Notes: a model not told the origin generated them from the letters alone. DNA of 5,012 nucleotides from Flavobacteriia bacterium (GCA_018500075.1 JAHBAN010000233.1:1-5012); one strand, 5' to 3'; positions 1 through 5,012 are shown, numbered from the stretch's first letter. Translations and numbers: made by a program.

Positions 1-19
1 AGATGTGTATAAGAGACAG
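1..19 (+). other. Tn5/Nextera mosaic-end adapter remnant (artefact)
   Basis: These bases are identical to the 19-bp transposase mosaic end used in Tn5 tagmentation libraries (AGATGTGTATAAGAGACAG). It sits exactly at the first base and is followed by ordinary genomic sequence. It should be read as untrimmed adapter, not as a mobile element of the organism. The true genomic sequence starts at base 20. Confidence 0.97.
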
Positions 20-77
20 CCCCGTTGATCCCGCAAAGGCCGGGGCACGTCCGGACACTTCCGGCCAATTTCGGCAC

Positions 78-107
78 AAAACAGAGCAAAACAGGGCAAA
101 ACTCTGC
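78..107 (+). repeat. Three tandem 10-bp repeats with phased A-tracts
   Basis: Three consecutive decamers read AAAACAGAGC (78-87), AAAACAGGGC (88-97) and AAAACTCTGC (98-107). Each begins with AAAAC and ends in GC. The A4 tracts recur every 10 bp, close to one helical turn, an arrangement known to favour intrinsic DNA bending. This could be a regulator-binding or promoter-upstream element; which one is inference. Confidence 0.6.
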
Positions 108-112
108 CCTGT
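91..112. promoter_or_regulatory. Perfect 8-bp inverted repeat
   Basis: ACAGGGCA (91-98) and TGCCCTGT (105-112) are perfect reverse complements separated by six bases (AAACTC). No T-run follows, so it is unlikely to be an intrinsic terminator for an upstream gene. A dyad operator is possible. An alternative, mutually exclusive pairing exists between CAGAG (82-86) and CTCTG (102-106), which shares bases 105-106 with the right arm of the main stem. Confidence 0.5.
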
Positions 113-157
113 CGCAATTCTTCGCCCTTTCCCCCTAGCGCCGCGCCCGCCGCTCCC

Positions 158-176
158 CTACCTTAAGCACAGGTAG
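158..176. promoter_or_regulatory. 6-bp inverted repeat just upstream of the first RBS
   Basis: CTACCT (158-163) and AGGTAG (171-176) are perfect reverse complements around a 7-base loop. The repeat ends 14 bases before the Shine-Dalgarno of the first small gene. It could be an operator or a 5'-UTR hairpin. Arms this short can arise by chance. Confidence 0.3.
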
Positions 177-190
177 AAACGTGCAATGGT

Positions 191-195
191 GGGAG
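191..195 (+). promoter_or_regulatory. Shine-Dalgarno of the small upstream ORF
   Basis: GGGAG lies four bases before the ATG at 200. It is among the clearer ribosome-binding sites in the window and is the main reason to believe that the 27-residue ORF at 200 is translated. It also argues against the GTG at 181 as the start of the xpaC-family gene, because it points at a different frame. Confidence 0.55.
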
Positions 196-199
196 ATTT

Positions 200-283
200 A
201 TGACCGGAACTGGCTTGCAAAAACTGGCCTTCGCGCTGCTGGTGCTGCTCATGCTCTACGCCTCCGTCTTCGGAGCGGCCTGA
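200..283 (+). CDS. 27-residue hydrophobic small protein / leader peptide
   Basis: A short ORF starting at ATG 200 and ending at TGA 281-283 encodes a 27-residue peptide. Residues 6-26 form one hydrophobic stretch (LQKLAFALLVLLMLYASVF and on to the end), long enough for a single membrane helix, with one lysine (K8) near the N-terminus. It has its own Shine-Dalgarno (GGGAG at 191-195). Its stop overlaps the start of the xpaC-family gene by one base (TGATG), which suggests translational coupling. Its 3' half contains a CTCCG/CGGAG hairpin that would mask the next gene's ribosome-binding site. It could be a small membrane partner of the XpaC protein, a translated leader that gates xpaC, or both. 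I do not recognise the sequence as a named family. A gene this small would be missed by most annotation pipelines. Confidence 0.6.
   Translation: MTGTGLQKLAFALLVLLMLYASVFGAA
262..275 (+). promoter_or_regulatory. Hairpin masking the xpaC-family Shine-Dalgarno
   Basis: CTCCG (262-266) pairs perfectly with CGGAG (271-275) around a four-base loop TCTT. The right arm contains GGAG (272-275), which sits seven bases before the ATG at 283 and is the obvious Shine-Dalgarno for the xpaC-family gene. The hairpin lies within the coding part of the 27-residue ORF, so a ribosome translating that ORF would open it. The geometry is visible in the sequence; regulation by it is inference. Confidence 0.45.
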
Positions 284-1149
284 TGTCAGAGCGGTTCGGC
301 GGACGCTACAGCCCCCAGACCGGCGCAAACAGCTATCAGGGCGCGCGCCGCACCCGCGCCGGCGGGCGCATCAATCTGCTGTTTCTCGCGCCGCTGCCGA
401 TGGTCTGGCAGGCCTTCACATCCCCGCCCGACGAGATGTTTCTCTGGCTTGCCGCCCTCGCAGCCTGTCTGCTCGCCGCATGGCTGACCCGCGCGGGCCA
501 GCAGGCCCATGACGCCTATGAGGCGCGCAAAATAGCCCGCCGCCCGGCCCTGCCGCGCAAACTCCTCGGCTCGCTCCTCACAGGTGCGGGCCTCGCGCTG
601 GCGGGCCTTGCCGGCTTTGGCGCGCTGGCGGCGGCACTCTTTGGCGTGTTGGGCCTTGCGCTGCATTTTGCCGCCTTCGGGGCCGATCCGCTTGTCAACA
701 AAGGCATGGAGGGCATTGACCAGCTCCAGAGCGACCGCGTCGCCCGCGCCGTCAGCCAGGCCGAAGAACACCTCGCCGCCATCAGCGAGGCCGCCCACCG
801 CGCCGCAGACCGTCAGGTCAGCGCGCGTGTCGACCGCTTCCAGACCCAGGCGCGCGCCCTGTTGCGCACCGTCGAGGACGACCCGCGCGATCTCGCCGCA
901 GCGCGCAAATTTATGGGCGTCTATCTGCGCGGCGCGCGCGACGCAACCGAGGCATTCGTCGCTCTCTATAGCCGCGCCCGCAGCACCGAGGCCAAGACTG
1001 ATTACCTCGCCCTGCTGAGCGATCTGCAAGACAGTTTTTCCGCCAAAAACCGCCACCTTATGCTCGATGACCGCACCGATCTCAATATCGAGATCGACGT
1101 GCTGCGCGACAGGCTCGCCCAGGAAGGCATCCGTTTAGACAAGTCCTGA
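283..1149 (+). CDS. xpaC: XpaC-family membrane protein (5-bromo-4-chloroindolyl phosphate hydrolysis family)
   Basis: The product is 288 residues from ATG 283. That start has GGAG at 272-275 and overlaps the upstream TGA. An upstream in-frame GTG at 181 would add 34 residues, but that stretch merely reads the small ORF out of frame and is Arg/Ala-rich, so I reject it. The N-terminus is short and polar (SERFGGRYSPQTG). Hydrophobic segments follow at about 31-47 and 52-69, with a long one at 96-133 that could be one or two helices. A helical cytoplasmic-type domain occupies 140-288. Family-like signatures are RKFMGVYLRGARDATEAF (208-225) and DLNIEIDVLRDRLAQEGI (266-283). The family is named after a B. 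subtilis protein linked to hydrolysis of the indicator X-phos; its true biochemical role is unknown. It lies 25 bp upstream of a TelA-family gene, a pairing also seen in Bacillus (xpaC-yaaN), which supports a shared envelope role. Confidence 0.85.
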   Translation: MSERFGGRYSPQTGANSYQGARRTRAGGRINLLFLAPLPMVWQAFTSPPDEMFLWLAALAACLLAAWLTRAGQQAHDAYEARKIARRPALPRKLLGSLLTGAGLALAGLAGFGALAAALFGVLGLALHFAAFGADPLVNKGMEGIDQLQSDRVARAVSQAEEHLAAISEAAHRAADRQVSARVDRFQTQARALLRTVEDDPRDLAAARKFMGVYLRGARDATEAFVALYSRARSTEAKTDYLALLSDLQDSFSAKNRHLMLDDRTDLNIEIDVLRDRLAQEGIRLDKS

Positions 1150-1164
1150 TTTAAAAATGAAAGT

Positions 1165-1168
1165 GAGG
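1165..1168 (+). promoter_or_regulatory. Shine-Dalgarno that sets the telA-family start
   Basis: GAGG is placed six bases before the ATG at 1175. The in-frame ATG at 1157 is preceded only by AT-rich sequence without a Shine-Dalgarno, so the downstream start is preferred, shortening the protein by six residues. Confidence 0.6.
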
Positions 1169-1174
1169 TCCGAC

Positions 1175-2371
1175 ATGGCCAGCGAAACCCGACAGAAAGC
1201 CCAAGACACCCTCGCCCTCGTGGAAGAGGTCAACGCCGTTGTCCTGCCCGAGCCGGCCGCAGCCAGTGCCGTTGTGCCCCTGAGCGAAGCCAAGGGCGCT
1301 CTGGGCAAAGAAATCAAAGCGCGCATGGCCGAGCTGGACATGAACGACACCCGATCTATCGTCAGCTTCGGCTCCGCCGCCCAGGCCGAGCTTCAGGTGA
1401 TTTCCCAATCCATGCTCCAAGGCGTGCGCAACAAAGATGTCGGCCCGGCCGGCGACAGCCTGCGCGGCATCGTCACTACAATCCGCGGTTTTTCCGTCAG
1501 CGAGCTTGATGTGCGCCGCGAACGCACATGGTGGGAAAAACTCCTTGGCCGCGCCGCGCCCTTTGCCAAGTTCACCGCAAAGTTCGAGCAGGTGCAGGGC
1601 CAGATCGACCGCATCACAGAGAGCCTGCTTGACCACGAGCACACCCTTCTCAAAGACATCAAATCGCTCGATCTGCTCTATGAAAAAACACTCGCCTTCT
1701 ATGACGAACTGGCGCTCTATATCGCTGCGGGCGCCGAAAAGCTGCGCCTGCTCGACACAAAGGAGATCCCCGCCCTTGAGGCCAAACTCGACAAGGCCGC
1801 CGAGACAGACAAGGTCATGCGCGCCCAAGAGCTGCGCGATCTGCGCGCCGCGCGCGATGATCTGGAGCGCCGCCTGCATGATCTGAAGCTCACCCGCCAA
1901 GTCACCATGCAGTCGCTGCCCTCGATCCGCCTCGTGCAGGAAAACGACAAATCGCTGGTCACAAAGATCAACTCCACATTGGTCAATACCGTGCCCCTCT
2001 GGGAAACCCAGCTCGCGCAGGCCGTAACACTCCAGCGCTCCGCTGAGGCCGCCGCCGCCGTGCGCGACGCCAATGATCTGACAAACGACCTCCTGAGCGC
2101 CAATGCCAAAAACCTGCGCGACAGCAACCGCATGATCCGTCAGGAAATGGAGCGGGGCGTGTTCGATATCGACGCCGTGAAACAGGCCAACGCCGAGCTG
2201 ATCGGAACCATCGAAGACAGCCTCCAGATCGCCGATGACGGCAAGGCCAAACGCGCCGCCGCCGAAGCCGAGCTGAAAAAAATGGAAGCCGAGCTGCGCG
2301 ACGCCCTCGCCTCTGCCAAGGCGCATAAAACCGGCACAGGCGATACCGCTGGCACCGCCGTGCCGGGCTAG
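1175..2371 (+). CDS. telA: TelA-family protein (toxic anion resistance family)
   Basis: The product is 398 residues from ATG 1175. It is soluble-looking, highly charged and almost entirely helical, with no signal peptide or membrane segment. Family-like parts, in order, are FGSAAQAELQVISQSML (65-81), WWEKLLGR (119-126), a helix with FEQVQGQIDRI (137-147), DLLYEKT (166-172) and the well-conserved block around MQSLPSIRLVQENDKSLV (245-262). A charged coiled coil at about 355-384 leads into a short Gly/Thr-rich tail. TelA proteins were named for tellurite resistance on plasmid RK2, and homologues elsewhere affect tolerance to envelope-active antimicrobials; the mechanism is not settled. Length is usual for the family. 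The gene sits 25 bp after the XpaC-family gene and 4 bp before the lipoprotein gene, so all three are probably cotranscribed. Tellurite resistance in this organism is not implied by the family name. Confidence 0.9.
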   Translation: MASETRQKAQDTLALVEEVNAVVLPEPAAASAVVPLSEAKGALGKEIKARMAELDMNDTRSIVSFGSAAQAELQVISQSMLQGVRNKDVGPAGDSLRGIVTTIRGFSVSELDVRRERTWWEKLLGRAAPFAKFTAKFEQVQGQIDRITESLLDHEHTLLKDIKSLDLLYEKTLAFYDELALYIAAGAEKLRLLDTKEIPALEAKLDKAAETDKVMRAQELRDLRAARDDLERRLHDLKLTRQVTMQSLPSIRLVQENDKSLVTKINSTLVNTVPLWETQLAQAVTLQRSAEAAAAVRDANDLTNDLLSANAKNLRDSNRMIRQEMERGVFDIDAVKQANAELIGTIEDSLQIADDGKAKRAAAEAELKKMEAELRDALASAKAHKTGTGDTAGTAVPG

Positions 2372-2375
2372 CCCC

Positions 2376-3341
2376 ATGGCCCGCACCCGCCGCCTCTTTA
2401 CACAGACCGGGGCAGCTCTTTTCGGGCTGTCCCTTCTGCCCCTTCTGGCAGGCTGCGATTTTGCCGAGCGCACTGGCCTCAAGCCCGCCGCCCGCCCTGC
2501 TCTGTCTGCAGATCAAGACAGCTCCGCGCAACAGGCCGCGCCCTCCGGCACATCGCGCGCCTTGGCCGCCTATTATCAAAAGCTCGAAACCCGCCTGCTC
2601 GCCCAAGGGCTGCTGCGCCGCGACGGCGGCGGCCCCGACACCGCCTTTGACGCCCGGAATCTGGCCGATAATTTCGCCGCCATCGCCTTTTATGACGAGC
2701 ACTCAACCGGCACTTTTCTCAAAGGCACCCAGGCCCTCAGCCGGTTTCACCCCTGGCGCGGCCCTGTGCGCTTTGAAGCGCATTTCGGCCCCTCCGTTCC
2801 CGCAGCCACGCGCACCGCCGATCGCGCCACCATCAAATCCTATGCCGCCCGCCTCGCCCGTGTGACAGCCCACCCGGTCAGCATGGCCCCCGATGGCAAT
2901 TTCCACATTCTGGTGATGAGCGCCGATGACGGCCCGGCCCTGCGCGACACGATCGCCCGCGTCTGGCCCGAGTTTCCGCAGGCCCGCATCGAGCGCCTGC
3001 TCGCCCTGCCACGCGATATCTACTGCCTTGTGCACACCAATACCCCCTCCGCCCCGCAGGGCCACGAACGCGCCATCGCCCTGATCCGCGCCGAACACCC
3101 GCCCCTGATGCGCCTGTCCTGCCTGCACGAAGAGCTGGCCCAAGGCCTCGGCCTGTCCAATGACAGCCCCCTCGCGCGGCCCTCGATCTTCAACGACGAC
3201 GAAGAATTCGCCACCCTCACAAGCCACGACGAACTGCTTCTCAAAATGCTCTATGACCCCCGCCTGAGGAGCGGCATGAGCCTGACAGAGGCCCGCCCCG
3301 TCATCACAGACATCGCCGCCGGGCTTACGAGCAACCGATGA
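2376..3341 (+). CDS. DUF2927 lipoprotein, possible metallopeptidase-like
   Basis: The product is 321 residues. The N-terminus (MARTRRLFTQTGAALFGL) has a twin-arginine-like motif TRRLF at 4-8, a hydrophobic core and a lipobox LLAGC ending at Cys27, so it should be an exported lipoprotein, possibly by the Tat route. Asp28 follows the lipidated cysteine; in E. coli that would favour inner-membrane retention, a rule not certain here. After a Pro/Ala/Ser linker (about 36-60) comes a folded domain that I assign to DUF2927. Its C-terminal part has HEELAQ (251-256), SNDSPLARPSIFNDDEEF (261-278), HDELLLKMLYDPRLRSGM (284-301) and cysteines at 217 and 249. HEELAQ resembles the HExxH-type zinc motif but lacks the second histidine, so activity is unproven. 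There is no good Shine-Dalgarno; the 4-bp gap after the telA-family stop suggests translational coupling. It overlaps the next gene by four bases (ATGA). Confidence 0.8.
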   Translation: MARTRRLFTQTGAALFGLSLLPLLAGCDFAERTGLKPAARPALSADQDSSAQQAAPSGTSRALAAYYQKLETRLLAQGLLRRDGGGPDTAFDARNLADNFAAIAFYDEHSTGTFLKGTQALSRFHPWRGPVRFEAHFGPSVPAATRTADRATIKSYAARLARVTAHPVSMAPDGNFHILVMSADDGPALRDTIARVWPEFPQARIERLLALPRDIYCLVHTNTPSAPQGHERAIALIRAEHPPLMRLSCLHEELAQGLGLSNDSPLARPSIFNDDEEFATLTSHDELLLKMLYDPRLRSGMSLTEARPVITDIAAGLTSNR

Positions 3342-4141
3342 AAGACAAAACTCAAAACAAAAAGCAGCTCATTCGAAAGACTGAGCAGGACACAAGCGCA
3401 ACTGCACTGAACGGCGGTCATCTTGCTCTTGGAATTACTATTGGAGTGCTAATTTGCGTTGTTTTTGCTCTGATAATTTCTGTCCTGAATGTTACTCCTT
3501 CACGTCAGGAGTTTATTTCAATAGTTCCTAGCATGGTGTCGTTAGCAGTTGCAGTTGTTGCGCTTATAATTAGCTACAATTCCATGATCGAGCAGCGTCG
3601 AATAAGGCAAGCTGGGACTGATCCTGTTTTGATTCTACACTTTGGACAACGCGCGGATGCCAGAGGGCTAGTAACCTTAAACATTTCGAATGTTGGTTCA
3701 GGCGCAGCAATGAATGTTAGGCTTGAGGTCGTTCCGCCTGATGTCGACCTAGAAAAGTTCCAACTCGTTACCAACGTGTTCGAACGCCACCATCCATTCA
3801 GGACTATTCTACAAGGTCAATCCATTCAATTTTCGCTCGCGATGGGATTTAATCTGTTTGGAAAACAGGGCATCCTTCCTCCTTTTGACGCCTCTTTGTT
3901 TTATTCTGATATTGATGGAAACGATTATTCCGCCAGCTTCGAACTGGATATTAGAGAGATGGAAAAGCTCGGATCTGAGCAATCACTAGAGACGAGATCG
4001 ACCAAAGCACTCGAAAGCATAAATAATGAGTTTAAGTCGCTTAACAGCTCGTCAAAACCGTTCTCGGTAATAACCCAGTCGAAAACGGAATACGCTGATG
4101 AACTGGAAGCGTTTGTCAAAAATCAAGAAAACAAGGAGTAA
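3338..4141 (+). CDS. Unrecognised two-helix membrane protein with beta-rich cytoplasmic domain; AT-rich, likely acquired
   Basis: The product is 267 residues and I do not recognise a named family. A Lys-rich N-terminus (MKDKTQNKKQLIRK) precedes a helix at about 29-51 and a second at about 60-80, joined by a short loop. The basic stretch EQRRIRQ (85-91) follows, so the positive-inside rule puts both termini in the cytoplasm. Residues 94-206 alternate as beta strands, with a motif LVTLNISNVGSGAAMNVRLEV (111-131) and a closing strand DGNDYSASFELDI; the pattern suggests an Ig-like beta sandwich. A charged, Ser-rich tail ends the protein. Base composition is about 42% GC in four sampled lines against 65-70% in sampled lines of neighbours, with codons such as ATT, TTT, AAT and AGC, which points to recent transfer. 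Yet it overlaps the previous gene by ATGA, and its final Lys-Glu codons supply the next gene's Shine-Dalgarno. There is no strong Shine-Dalgarno of its own; ACGAG at 3327-3331 is weak. Confidence 0.85.
   Translation: MKDKTQNKKQLIRKTEQDTSATALNGGHLALGITIGVLICVVFALIISVLNVTPSRQEFISIVPSMVSLAVAVVALIISYNSMIEQRRIRQAGTDPVLILHFGQRADARGLVTLNISNVGSGAAMNVRLEVVPPDVDLEKFQLVTNVFERHHPFRTILQGQSIQFSLAMGFNLFGKQGILPPFDASLFYSDIDGNDYSASFELDIREMEKLGSEQSLETRSTKALESINNEFKSLNSSSKPFSVITQSKTEYADELEAFVKNQENKE
4133..4138 (+). promoter_or_regulatory. Strong Shine-Dalgarno of the SPFH gene inside the preceding gene
   Basis: AAGGAG encodes the last two residues (Lys-Glu) of the AT-rich gene and lies seven bases before the ATG at 4146. 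It is the best consensus ribosome-binding site in the window and fixes the SPFH start. It shows that the SPFH gene can be translated independently of coupling. Confidence 0.8.
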
Positions 4142-4145
4142 GTTG

Positions 4146-5012
4146 ATGGGCATTTTTGACTTTCTGACCGGCGAGTTTATCGACGTGATCCACTGGGTTG
4201 ATGACAGTCGCGACACTCTGGTCTGGCGCTTTGAGCGCGAAGGCCACGCGATCAAATATGGCGCCAAGCTCACCGTGCGCGAGGGGCAAGCCGCTGTCTT
4301 TGTTCATGAAGGCCAGCTCGCCGATGTCTTCACCCCGGGTCTCTACCTGCTCGAAACCAACAATATGCCGCTGATGACAAGCCTCAATCACTGGGACCAC
4401 GGCTTTGACAGCCCGTTCAAATCCGAGATCTACTTTGTCAACACCACCCGCTTTTCCGATCTCAAATGGGGCACCAAAAACCCGATCATCGCGCGCGACC
4501 CGGAGTTCGGCCCGGTGCGGCTGCGCGCCTATGGCAGCTATGCCGTCAAGGTGAGCGATCCCGCCCGCTTTCTCACGGAAATCGTCGGCACCGATGGCGA
4601 ATTCACCATGGATGAAATCAGCGGCCAGATCCGCAACATCATCGTGCAAGACGTCTCCCGCACCCTCGCCAGCGCCGGTCTGCCGGTGCTCGATATGGCC
4701 GCCAACACCCGCGAACTGGGCGGGCTGATCGCCCGCGACATCGCCCCACATCTCAACGCCTATGGTCTTCACATCCCCGAATTCTATATCGAAAATATAT
4801 CCCTCCCCGAAGCCGTCGAAGCGGTTCTGGACAAGCGCAGCGCCCTCGGCCTGATCGGCGATCTGTCCCACTATATGGGTTTTCAGGCCGCCAACAGCCT
4901 CACAGCCGACGGCCCCACGCAGAGCGCGGGCGCGCTTCAGGCCGGCCTTGGCGCAGGCTTGGGGGTGCAAATGGCCCGCGAAGCCTCCCGTCAGCCCGGC
5001 CCATGGGCTGTC
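4146..5012 (+). CDS. SPFH-domain protein, YdjI/COG4260 type (3' partial)
   Basis: The frame is open from ATG 4146 to the last base, giving 289 residues without a stop, so the gene is cut by the window end. The N-terminus MGIFDFLTGEFIDVIHWVDD, then VREGQAAVFVHEGQLADVFTPGLY (44-67), FKSEIYFVNTTRF (91-103), DPEFGPVRLRAYGSYAVKV (118-136), FLTEIVGTDGEFTMDEI (142-158) and FYIENISLPEAVEAVLDKR (213-231) are typical of the SPFH/stomatin-like proteins grouped with B. subtilis YdjI and often annotated as virion core protein. A Gly/Ala-rich stretch (255-274) ends the visible part. Relatives usually carry a further C-terminal small domain (zinc ribbon or GYF-like), expected beyond the window. There is no signal peptide or obvious membrane helix. 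YdjI helps bring a PspA-family protein to the membrane in Bacillus; a similar scaffold role is inferred here. It starts 4 bp after the preceding stop, with a strong Shine-Dalgarno. GC is high again (about 68% in one sampled line). Confidence 0.9.
   Translation, partial: MGIFDFLTGEFIDVIHWVDDSRDTLVWRFEREGHAIKYGAKLTVREGQAAVFVHEGQLADVFTPGLYLLETNNMPLMTSLNHWDHGFDSPFKSEIYFVNTTRFSDLKWGTKNPIIARDPEFGPVRLRAYGSYAVKVSDPARFLTEIVGTDGEFTMDEISGQIRNIIVQDVSRTLASAGLPVLDMAANTRELGGLIARDIAPHLNAYGLHIPEFYIENISLPEAVEAVLDKRSALGLIGDLSHYMGFQAANSLTADGPTQSAGALQAGLGAGLGVQMAREASRQPGPWAV

Larger units (their letters stand above)
20..199 (+). promoter_or_regulatory. Leader region upstream of the operon
   Basis: This 180-bp stretch precedes the first gene and must hold the operon's promoter if transcription starts here. 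The frame from base 21 stays open to a TAG at 174-176, but it has no plausible start and its translation is low-complexity and Pro/Ala-rich, so I do not call it coding. I could not find a convincing -35/-10 pair; TACCTT at 159-164 is a possible -10 but has no matching -35. The region contains phased A-tracts and two inverted repeats, listed separately. Its cytosine-rich part (121-160) has no clear structure. Confidence 0.5.

Noticed and set aside
1..19. Natural transposon inverted repeat
   Set aside because: The exact match to the engineered Tn5 mosaic end at base 1, with no transposase, is best explained by library preparation.
38..66. GGCCGG (38-43) with CCGGCC (61-66) as a hairpin
   Set aside because: Six-base GC arms with a 17-base loop are common by chance in DNA this GC-rich; no other support.
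91..112. Intrinsic terminator of an upstream gene
   Set aside because: The 8-bp inverted repeat is followed by CGCAATTCTTCG, not a T-run, and no gene end is visible upstream within the window.
181..282. 34-residue N-terminal extension of the XpaC-family protein from GTG 181
   Set aside because: The stretch is the small ORF read in another frame. ATG 283 has a properly spaced GGAG and a stop/start overlap, and the protein begins with a family-like SERFGGRYSPQTG.
286..1056. Minus-strand ORF of 256 codons opposite the xpaC-family gene
   Set aside because: Antisense shadow; no ribosome-binding site or domain seen, and the plus-strand frame matches the XpaC family and the operon arrangement.
1157..1174. 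Earlier ATG at 1157 for the telA-family gene
   Set aside because: No Shine-Dalgarno before it; the GAGG at 1165-1168 serves the ATG at 1175.
1151..2482. Minus-strand ORF of 443 codons opposite the telA-family gene
   Set aside because: It is the antisense shadow of a GC-rich coding frame with strong third-position bias. The plus-strand product has clear TelA-family motifs, while the antisense product is Gly/His/Leu-rich without a recognisable domain.
4116..4970. Minus-strand ORF of 284 codons opposite the SPFH gene
   Set aside because: The plus strand encodes an unmistakable SPFH protein with a strong Shine-Dalgarno. The antisense frame is open only because of codon bias.

Overview
The window looks like chromosomal DNA from an alphaproteobacterium, most likely of the Rhodobacterales/Roseobacter group. 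This rests on the high GC of most of the window (about 65-70% in lines I counted), the protein families present (a DUF2927 lipoprotein and a YdjI-type SPFH protein in forms I associate with that group) and codon use rich in GCC, CGC and CTC. The assignment is by eye, without a search. The first 19 bases are not biological: they equal the Tn5/Nextera transposase mosaic end, so the window starts at a library-adapter boundary.

Layout. Bases 20-199 are a leader with no gene I can support. It carries three tandem 10-bp repeats with phased A-tracts and two inverted repeats. From 200 on, everything reads rightward as one tightly packed operon: (1) a 27-residue hydrophobic peptide (200-283); (2) an XpaC-family membrane protein (283-1149), overlapping the peptide gene by one base; (3) a TelA-family protein (1175-2371); (4) a DUF2927 lipoprotein with a Tat-like signal (2376-3341); (5) an unrecognised two-helix membrane protein with a beta-rich domain (3338-4141), overlapping the previous gene by ATGA; (6) an SPFH-domain protein of the YdjI/COG4260 type (4146 to the window end, 3' partial). 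No terminator is visible, so the operon probably continues.

How the genes may work together. XpaC and TelA homologues are neighbours in other bacteria (xpaC-yaaN in Bacillus subtilis). SPFH proteins of the YdjI type act in PspA-linked membrane stress in Bacillus. Nearly every product here is membrane-embedded, lipid-anchored or membrane-associated. I infer an envelope-stress or membrane-maintenance module, not a catabolic pathway; the substrate or trigger cannot be read from the sequence.

The most unusual part is gene 5. It is about 42% GC in sampled lines, while its neighbours are about 65-70%, and the shift happens at its start and stop codons. It nevertheless fits the operon perfectly, with a stop/start overlap at its 5' end and the next gene's Shine-Dalgarno inside its last two codons. 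It looks like a recently acquired accessory membrane protein in an otherwise conserved operon. The second notable item is the 27-residue upstream peptide, whose reading frame runs through a hairpin that would hide the xpaC ribosome-binding site.
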